DNA of 27,008 bases from JBIOUF01 sp044866695 (GTDB lineage Bacteria > Actinomycetota > Actinomycetes > Propionibacteriales > Nocardioidaceae): contig JBIOUF010000143.1 of assembly GCA_044866695.1 (NCBI GenBank), positions 1 through 27,008 of the forward strand, read 5' to 3'. Positions 21,500 to 27,008 of this stretch are shown one piece after another. Position 1 is the stretch's first letter. Every line of letters starts with the position of its first letter. A model generated the notes under the pieces. The model was not told where the DNA came from and did no database searches. It worked only from the letters and a program-made list of their open reading frames with translations. Both the position numbers and the translations under genes were made by a program.

Positions 21500-22440
21500 C
21501 CGGCTCCGCCCCGCCCGCCGAGGAGTCCGCCTCCGGGGGCGACGTCCCCAGCGGGAGCACGGTCTTGGTGGCCGGAGCGTCGGGCTTCGTGGGTCGCCGG
21601 CTCTGCCCCGCCCTGGTCGACGCCGGCTACCGGGTGCGGGCGATGACCCGGCGCCCGGAGCGGTACGACGGGGCCGGGCAGGCCGTTGCGGGAGACGTCC
21701 ACGACCCCGGCACGCTGACCCCCGCGCTGCAGGGCTGCTCCGCGGCGTACTACCTCGTGCACTCGCTGGGCCGGCCGGACTTCCGCCGGCTCGACGCAGA
21801 CGCGGCCACGGGCTTCGGCAAGGCGGCCGCCGTGGCCGGCGTGCGCCGGATCGTCTACATGGGCGGCCTGGGCAACGACGAGGACGACCTGTCCGAGCAC
21901 CTGCGCAGCCGCCGCGAGGTGGAGCGGCTGCTCGGCGCGGGCGGCGTTCCGGTCACCACCCTGCGCGCCGGCATCGTGGTCGGCGCCGGGGGGATCTCCT
22001 GGGAGATGACCCGGCAGCTGGTCAAGCGGCTGCCGGTCATGGTCACGCCGCGCTGGGTCAGCACCCGGACCCAGCCGATCGCGCTCGACGACGTGGTGCG
22101 GTACCTGGCCGGCGTCCTGGCGGTGCCGCAGACCACCGGGCGGACGTTCGAGATCGGCGGCCCCGAGGTCCTCGACTACCGGGCGATGATGAGCCGGCTC
22201 GCGGCGATCCAGGGCCGCAGGCAGCTGATCATCCCCGTCCCGGTGCTGTCACCGTGGCTGTCGTCGCTGTGGCTCGGCCTGGTCACCGACGTGGACGCCG
22301 CCACCGGCCGGTCGCTGGTCGGCTCGATGGTCAACGAGGTGGTGGTCCGCGACGACGGCATCCGGTCCCTGGTCCCGTTCGAGCCGATGGGGTACGACGA
22401 GGCGGCCCGGCGCGCGCTTGCCGAGGACGGCCACCCGTGA
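21496..22440 (+). CDS. NAD(P)H-binding (NmrA/SDR-like) protein
   Basis: This 314-residue atypical SDR has the dinucleotide motif GASGFVG at residues 27-33. It then has a YYLVHSLG segment, VRRIVYMGGLG, and FEIGGPEVLDYRAMM near the C-terminus. This resembles NAD(P)H-binding proteins of the NmrA/UDP-sugar-epimerase-like group, which range from redox sensors to nucleotide-sugar or ubiquinone-complex factors. The GTG at 21496 overlaps the response-regulator stop and has a GGAGG site at 21486-21490. Being translated together with a two-component system and a CPBP-like protein is notable. Function is not identified. Confidence 0.87.
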   Translation: MTGSAPPAEESASGGDVPSGSTVLVAGASGFVGRRLCPALVDAGYRVRAMTRRPERYDGAGQAVAGDVHDPGTLTPALQGCSAAYYLVHSLGRPDFRRLDADAATGFGKAAAVAGVRRIVYMGGLGNDEDDLSEHLRSRREVERLLGAGGVPVTTLRAGIVVGAGGISWEMTRQLVKRLPVMVTPRWVSTRTQPIALDDVVRYLAGVLAVPQTTGRTFEIGGPEVLDYRAMMSRLAAIQGRRQLIIPVPVLSPWLSSLWLGLVTDVDAATGRSLVGSMVNEVVVRDDGIRSLVPFEPMGYDEAARRALAEDGHP

Positions 22441-23222
22441 CCGGTCCGCCGCGCCGCACGATCAGGGACCGGCTCAGGTCCCGCCTCCCCATGCCGATCA
22501 CCCACGTCGTGGAGATCGGGCATGAGGAGTCCGAGGAGGAGCTGCGCCGACGGCAGCGGGTGGTCAGGACCACCGCGGCCGTCGGTGCCGGCCTGCTCGG
22601 CCTGGGCCTGTCCACCCGGCCCGGCTCGCGTTCGTTCTACGCCACCACGCTGGGCGTGGCCGGGGTGTGGACGGTCGGCGGCTTCGCCTCCGGCCCGTTG
22701 CACCGGGGCTGGATCCAGCTGCAGGACCGCTCCGTCGAGCGCCCGGTCGTCGTGCCGCTGGCCACCGGCGTGGCGGCGTTCGGCGGGTTCTACGGGGCCG
22801 CCCTGGCGGCCCGCCGCATCCCCCCTCTCGCCGACCCCATCGCCAGCGTCCTGGACTACGCCGAGGAGGGCAGCCTCCCCTGGGTGCTGGCCACGACGAT
22901 GGCCAACGGCCTGGCAGAGGAGGTGTTCTTCCGTGGAGCGGTGTACTCCGCACTCGGCAGGCAGCACCCCGTCGTCACCTCCACCGCGGTCTACACCGTC
23001 GCCACCGTCGCCACCCGCAACCCCGCGCTGGTGCTCGCCGCCGCCGCCATGGGGACCCTCTTCGGCCTGCAGCGCCGGGCCTCCGGGGGTCTCCAAGCCT
23101 CGACGATCACGCATCTGACCTGGTCGGCGCTGATGCTGCGCTACCTGCCCCCGCTGTTCCGCGACCGGCACGAGGTGGCCGGTCACGGGCGGTGGGCACC
23201 CGCTCGTCTGGGCGGAGGCTGA
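22437..23222 (+). CDS. CPBP-family (CAAX-protease-like) intramembrane protein
   Basis: This 261-residue membrane protein has several hydrophobic segments. The first CPBP glutamate motif EEVFFR has Glu161, Glu162 and Arg166. A later His226 occurs in THLTWSAL, where CPBP proteases have a conserved His-containing motif. The middle FxxxH motif is not obvious (AVYTVATVAT), so activity is uncertain. The family includes abortive-infection and bacteriocin-immunity proteins. The GTG at 22437 overlaps the stop of the preceding gene (GTGA), making this the last gene of the kinase operon. The frame extending upstream of 22437 is only overlap with that gene. The role may be envelope proteolysis, but this is inference. 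Confidence 0.85.
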   Translation: MTGPPRRTIRDRLRSRLPMPITHVVEIGHEESEEELRRRQRVVRTTAAVGAGLLGLGLSTRPGSRSFYATTLGVAGVWTVGGFASGPLHRGWIQLQDRSVERPVVVPLATGVAAFGGFYGAALAARRIPPLADPIASVLDYAEEGSLPWVLATTMANGLAEEVFFRGAVYSALGRQHPVVTSTAVYTVATVATRNPALVLAAAAMGTLFGLQRRASGGLQASTITHLTWSALMLRYLPPLFRDRHEVAGHGRWAPARLGGG

Positions 23223-23251
23223 CCCCCCGGGTCCGCGGGTGGGTCGGCGAG

Positions 23252-23335
23252 GTTGTGGCCGATGCCTGCACGGATCGTCGCTTGTGGCCCGGAACCGCAG
23301 CGACACGCCGCGCGCGGATGCGGTTATCGGCCACC
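23252..23335 (+). repeat. Dispersed palindromic element, copy 3
   Basis: The left arm TTGTGGCCGATGCCTGC is at 23254-23270 and the right arm GCGGTTATCGGCCAC at 23321-23335. The right arm differs from perfect at three positions, of which two can still pair as G-U in RNA and one (G to T) is a mismatch. The internal GCTTGTGGCC starts at 23281, again 29 nt from the left end. It lies in the 186-bp gap between the CPBP gene and pcrA. No gene is seen in this gap. Confidence 0.82.
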
Positions 23336-23393
23336 CACCACTGGCGCAGCACCGCGACGGCCGGGGTTCCCGGGACCTGTCCGGCCCACGACG

Positions 23394-23399
23394 TACCCT
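23394..23399 (+). promoter_or_regulatory. Candidate -10 box of the helicase gene
   Basis: TACCCT ends 9 nt before the ATG at 23409, giving a leader of only a few nucleotides. No good -35 was found. Confidence 0.45.
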
Positions 23400-23408
23400 G
23401 GCCGGGAC

Positions 23409-25853
23409 ATGAGCGCGACGTTCCCGATCCCCACCGTGTCGACCGCGTCCGCCGGGGAGGGGCGCAGCGAGGCCGGCGCTCGGGAGACCCGCGCGGAGCG
23501 GCTCCTCGACGGGCTCAACGAGCCGCAGCGGGCCGCGGTCGTGCACGCCGGCACGCCGCTGCTGGTCGTCGCCGGCGCCGGCTCCGGCAAGACCCGGGTG
23601 CTGGCGCGGCGGATCGCCTGGCTGATCTCGCAGCGCAACGCCCACCCCGGGTCGATCCTGGCGATCACCTTTACCAACAAGGCCGCGGCGGAGATGCGAG
23701 CGAGGGTCGAGGGTCTCGTGGGCGGACGGGCGCGGGTGATGTGGGTCTCGACGTTCCACGCCGCCTGCGTGCGCATCCTGCGCAAGGAGATCACCCGCCT
23801 GGGCTTCCGTTCCGGGTTCTCCATCTACGACGCCGCGGACTCGCTGCGGCTGATGACTCTGGTCTGCCGCGACCTCGCCCTCGACGTGAAGAGCTACCCA
23901 CCCAAGCGCGTGCTCTCCTGGGTGTCGGCGCGGAAGAACGAGCTCATCGACGCCGACGAGGCGGCCGGGGATGCTCGCAACGACGTCGAGAGGACGTTCG
24001 CGCGCGCGTACGCCGAGTACCAGCGACGTCTCGGCGAGGCCGACGCCCTTGACTTCGACGACCTGATCATGACCACCGTGCAGCTGCTCTGGGACTTCCC
24101 CGACGTCCGCGAGAGCTACCGGCGGCGGTTCCGGCACGTGCTCGTGGACGAGTACCAGGACACCAACCACGCCCAGTACGCCCTGGTGCGCGAGCTCTGC
24201 GGGGTCTCCGCCGGCCGGCCCCTCGTCGAGGCTTCCGACCCGGACGCCCCCGACCCGTCCGGTGCCGTCGAGTCCGCCGGGGCCGAGCCGGCCGAGCTGA
24301 TGGTGGTGGGCGACGCCGACCAGTCGATCTACGCCTTCCGCGGCGCGAACATCCGCAACATCTTGCAGTTCGAGGAGGACTTCCCCGACGCCACGACCAT
24401 CCTGCTGGAACAGAACTACCGCTCCACGCAGTCGATCCTGGACGCCGCCAACGCCGTGATCGGGCGCAACGAAGGCCGCAAGCGAAAGAGCCTGTGGTCG
24501 GAGTTCGGTCCCGGCGAACGGTTGGTGGGGTACGTCGCCGACGACGGGCACGACGAGGCGCGGTTCGTCGCGACGGAGGTCGACCGGCTCGCCGACGCCG
24601 ACGCCGCCAAGCCCGGTGAGGTCGCGGTGTTCTACCGGACCAACGCGCAGTCCCGGGTGTTCGAGGAGGTGTTCGTGCGCCGGGGGCTGCCGTACAAGGT
24701 GGTCGGCGGCGTCCGGTTCTATGAGCGCAAGGAGGTGCGCGACGCGTTGGCGTACCTGCGCCTGCTGGCCAACCCCGCCGACGAGATCAGCCTGCGTCGC
24801 GTGGTCAACGAGCCCAGGCGCGGGATCGGCGACCGGGCGGTGGCCTGCGTGCAGGCGCTGGCGACCCGCGACGCGGTGGGCTTCTTCGAGGCGCTCCGGC
24901 GCGCCGACGAGGCCCCCGGCATCGCCGCCCGGTCGGTCTCGGCGATCCGGGGGTTCGTCGACATGGTCTCCGAGCTGCAGTCGATGGTGGACGCCGGCGA
25001 GCGAGCCGACGTCGTGCTCGAGCAGACCCTCGCCCGCAGCGGATACCTCGCCGCCTTGGAGGACTCCGATGACCCTCAGGACCAGACCCGAATGGACAAC
25101 CTCGCCGAGCTGGTCGCCGTGGCGCGCGAGTTCGCCGTCGAGCCGACGCCGCCGCCGTCGTCCGACCCGGCGGACCTGACCCCGGCCCGGCCGGGAGTCC
25201 CCGAGTTCCTCGAACGGGTCGCCCTGGTCGCCGACTCCGACCAGATCCCCGACCCGGACGACGAGGGCGGCGGCGTCGTCACGCTGATGACGCTGCACAC
25301 CGCGAAGGGACTGGAGTTCCCGGTGGTGTTCCTCACCGGCCTGGAGGAGGGTGTCTTCCCGCATCAGCGCACGCTCGGCGACCGCAAGGAGCTCGAGGAG
25401 GAGCGGCGGCTGGCCTATGTCGGCCTCACCCGGGCGCAACGCCGGCTCTACGTCTCGCGGGCGATGGTGCGGTCGGCGTGGGGTGCCCCGTCGTACAACG
25501 CGCCGTCCCGGTTCCTCGACGAGCTGCCCGGCGACCTGGTCGACTGGCGTCGCACCGCCGACGACCAGACCCGGTGGGACCGGCCGAGCCTCCCCGAGGT
25601 CCCCGCTCGCGCGGCGAGCGCGCTGCGACGTCGCTTCGGTGCCGCGGCCGCTCGCGCCGATGCCGAGGCGAAGGCCACCACGCGCCCGGTGCCCGTCCTC
25701 GACCCCGGCGACCGGGTCACCCACGACAAGTTCGGCCTCGGCACGGTCGTGACCGTCTCAGGCATCGACGACAAGGCCGTCGCGTCGGTCGACTTCGGCT
25801 CCCAGGGCGTCAAGCGGCTCCTGCTGCGCTACGCCCCCGTCGAGAAGCTCTGA
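23409..25853 (+). CDS. pcrA: ATP-dependent DNA helicase PcrA/UvrD
   Basis: This 814-residue SF1 helicase unwinds DNA 3' to 5' in repair and replication restart. It has the Q-motif LNEPQRAAV, Walker A GAGSGKT at 56-62, AITFTNKAAAEMR, Walker B VDEYQDT, motif III DADQSIYAFRGA, motif IV QNYRSTQSIL, motif V LMTLHTAKGLEFPVVF and motif VI YVGLTRAQRRLYVS. The C-terminus (DPGDRVTHDKFGLGTVV) is the small beta domain that binds RNA polymerase in PcrA. An insert of about 34 residues (about 265-298) lies just before motif III. The start is the ATG at 23409, at which the family sequence begins; the frame upstream passes through the palindromic element and is rejected. Confidence 0.97.
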   Translation: MSATFPIPTVSTASAGEGRSEAGARETRAERLLDGLNEPQRAAVVHAGTPLLVVAGAGSGKTRVLARRIAWLISQRNAHPGSILAITFTNKAAAEMRARVEGLVGGRARVMWVSTFHAACVRILRKEITRLGFRSGFSIYDAADSLRLMTLVCRDLALDVKSYPPKRVLSWVSARKNELIDADEAAGDARNDVERTFARAYAEYQRRLGEADALDFDDLIMTTVQLLWDFPDVRESYRRRFRHVLVDEYQDTNHAQYALVRELCGVSAGRPLVEASDPDAPDPSGAVESAGAEPAELMVVGDADQSIYAFRGANIRNILQFEEDFPDATTILLEQNYRSTQSILDAANAVIGRNEGRKRKSLWSEFGPGERLVGYVADDGHDEARFVATEVDRLADADAAKPGEVAVFYRTNAQSRVFEEVFVRRGLPYKVVGGVRFYERKEVRDALAYLRLLANPADEISLRRVVNEPRRGIGDRAVACVQALATRDAVGFFEALRRADEAPGIAARSVSAIRGFVDMVSELQSMVDAGERADVVLEQTLARSGYLAALEDSDDPQDQTRMDNLAELVAVAREFAVEPTPPPSSDPADLTPARPGVPEFLERVALVADSDQIPDPDDEGGGVVTLMTLHTAKGLEFPVVFLTGLEEGVFPHQRTLGDRKELEEERRLAYVGLTRAQRRLYVSRAMVRSAWGAPSYNAPSRFLDELPGDLVDWRRTADDQTRWDRPSLPEVPARAASALRRRFGAAAARADAEAKATTRPVPVLDPGDRVTHDKFGLGTVVTVSGIDDKAVASVDFGSQGVKRLLLRYAPVEKL

Positions 25854-26008
25854 CCTTTCCCGGCCCGGTGCGGCCCGTCGTGAGCCGACTCCGTGGGGTC
25901 CAGGTCGTCCATGGCTTCACATGACGTGCGCCGCACGCGGCCGGCTGACCATCGGGGGCATCGGTCGCCATGACGCCCCCAGGACCCTGCCCGCGGCCGA
26001 CCCGGCGG

Positions 26009-26131
26009 AGGATGGGACGGCTGGGCGGCCGAGCGGGCGGAGGATGGGACGGCTGGGCGGCCGAGCGGGGGGAGGATGGGACGGCTCGGCGGTCGAGCGG
26101 GGGGAGGATGGGACGGCTCGGCGTCGTCGGG
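26009..26131 (+). repeat. 32-bp tandem repeat array between convergent genes
   Basis: Units begin with AGGATGGGACGGCT at 26009, 26041, 26073 and 26105, exactly 32 bp apart; the fourth is truncated by sequence divergence. The units carry GACGGCTCGG or GACGGCTGGG, the core of the 22-bp family on its minus-strand side. The last 20 bases (26112-26131, GACGGCTCGGCGTCGTCGGG) are identical to 17338-17357. The array lies between the ends of the helicase and M23 peptidase genes. The rest of the gap (25854-26008) has only a weak stem, GTGAGCC at 25880 against GGCTTCAC at 25913; no gene is seen. Confidence 0.9.
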
Positions 26132-26156
26132 ACGGGGATGGCTCGATCGGGTTGGG

Positions 26157-27008
26157 TCAGGGAGTGACGCCGTGGTCGGCGAGGGCGGTGTCGGGATCGA
26201 CGGGGTCGCCGGCGTGGGGGTGGACCTCCAGGTGGAGGTGGGGACCGGTGGTGTTGCCGGTGGAGCCGACGGTACCGATCACCTGCCCGCTGGACACGGT
26301 GTCGCCGACGGCCACCTCGACAGAGGCCTGGTGGCAGTACCAGAGCTCGGTGCCGTCCTCGAGGGTCACCACGGTCTTGTTGCCGTAGGCGCCGTCGTAG
26401 CCGGTCTCGGTGACCGTGCCGGAGGCGACGCTGTGGATCGGCGTCCCGGACGGGGCGGCGAAGTCCAGGCCGGTGTGGCAGCTGGACCACAGCCCGCTGC
26501 ACTGGCCGAACCGCGCCGTCAGGTGGTAGCCGCCGTCGATCGGGCGCACCCACGTGTTGCGGGCGATCTCCTCCGAACGCTGGTCGGCCTGCGCGTCGAT
26601 GGTGGCCAGCGCCGCCTGGCGGGCGTCCACCTTCGCCTCGGCGACGCGCTCGAGCCGGCGGTCGGCGCGGGCGACCTGGACCCGCCGGGCCGAGTCACGG
26701 CTGACCGCGCGCTGGCGCAGGGCGGCTAGGGCAGCGGCGGACAGCTCGCCGGTGCCAGTCCCGGCCGGGCTCGTCTCCCCGCCGGCCTGGGAGATCCGGG
26801 CGGCGGGGGTGGCCAGGCGGGCCGCGGCCGGGGAGGTCCCGGTAGTGGCGCCGGCGAGGAGGACCACCCCGGTGACCAGCGCCGCCCCGGCGCCGCCCGC
26901 ACCGAGCAGGCGCAGCGCGATGGCGAGGCGCCCGCGCAGGCGAGGGGGGGTGCGGCGGGCGGCCGAGCCCTCGGGCGAGGGCTCGGCCGGAGCGGTGCCA
27001 GGGGGCCG
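26157..27008 (-). CDS. M23 family peptidoglycan endopeptidase (5' end beyond window)
   Basis: The C-terminal domain is an M23 (LytM/lysostaphin-type) zinc metallopeptidase that cuts peptide cross-links in peptidoglycan. Metal-site motifs are SCHTGLDFAAPSG (HxxxD) and HLHLEV (HxH), with GYHLTARFGQ and the PGxxx-like TGPHLHLE order typical. Before it is a helical region rich in Ala, Arg and Glu (about 90 residues) and an N-terminal hydrophobic segment. The open frame continues past the in-frame GTG at 26867 to the window end without a stop. The codons before it encode LRLLGAGGAGAALVTGVVLLAGATTG, a membrane anchor that the GTG would cut. The true start therefore lies beyond 27008. Its stop is 26 bp from the 32-bp array. 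Confidence 0.9.
   Translation of the reverse strand, partial: RPPGTAPAEPSPEGSAARRTPPRLRGRLAIALRLLGAGGAGAALVTGVVLLAGATTGTSPAAARLATPAARISQAGGETSPAGTGTGELSAAALAALRQRAVSRDSARRVQVARADRRLERVAEAKVDARQAALATIDAQADQRSEEIARNTWVRPIDGGYHLTARFGQCSGLWSSCHTGLDFAAPSGTPIHSVASGTVTETGYDGAYGNKTVVTLEDGTELWYCHQASVEVAVGDTVSSGQVIGTVGSTGNTTGPHLHLEVHPHAGDPVDPDTALADHGVTP

Noticed and set aside
22176..25724. Open frame of about 1,180 codons on the minus strand
   Set aside because: It is antisense to the CPBP and helicase genes and has no recognisable domain.
26867..26867. GTG start of the M23 peptidase at 26867
   Set aside because: It falls inside a hydrophobic segment, and the frame is open to the window end, so the true start is further upstream.

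Overview
The window comes from a very GC-rich actinobacterium, most likely a Nocardioides-like member of the Propionibacteriales (lineage is inferred, not tested). Pointers are the fused FO synthase FbiC for coenzyme F420, the actinobacterial GuaB/GuaB3 pair, a GPP34-family protein, GTGA/ATGA stop-start overlaps between genes, and several start codons lying 6-9 nt after a TANNNT -10 box, the pattern of leaderless mRNAs. The order guaB, guaB3, cholesterol-oxidase-like GMC gene matches what is known around Mycobacterium tuberculosis guaB2-guaB3-choD.

Layout. 1-2558: a translationally coupled operon (bicupin, SDR-fold protein without the usual catalytic residues, 3-hydroxyisobutyrate-dehydrogenase-like enzyme), entered through a 14-bp tandem repeat that multiplies the GTGA stop/start signal. 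2568-4382: GPP34 protein and an ACT-GNAT fusion. 4573-12858: GMP-synthesis region with guaB, guaB3 and guaA, interleaved with glpD and a GMC oxidoreductase; a 420-bp hairpin-rich gap precedes the GMC gene. 13213-17054: a cytochrome P450 and fbiC, convergent and overlapping by 91 bp at their 3' ends. 17389-23222: an envelope-stress-like locus. A three-gene minus-strand operon (PspC/toastrack-like protein, small membrane protein, mini-PspC) diverges from a plus-strand operon (PspC-domain histidine kinase, LuxR-type regulator, NAD(P)-binding protein, CPBP-like membrane protein). 23409-25853: pcrA-type helicase. 26157-27008: M23 peptidase gene running off the window end on the minus strand.

Intergenic DNA is unusually structured. 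An ~85-bp palindromic element occurs three times (6122, 12925, 23252). 22-bp direct-repeat arrays sit upstream of guaB and fbiC, with an inverted array behind the mini-pspC gene. A 32-bp array lies between pcrA and the M23 gene, and these arrays share a CGAGCCGTC/GACGGCTCG-type core. No tRNA, rRNA, insertion sequence, prophage gene or CRISPR array was seen. The parts most worth following up are the PspC two-component locus and the repeat families.
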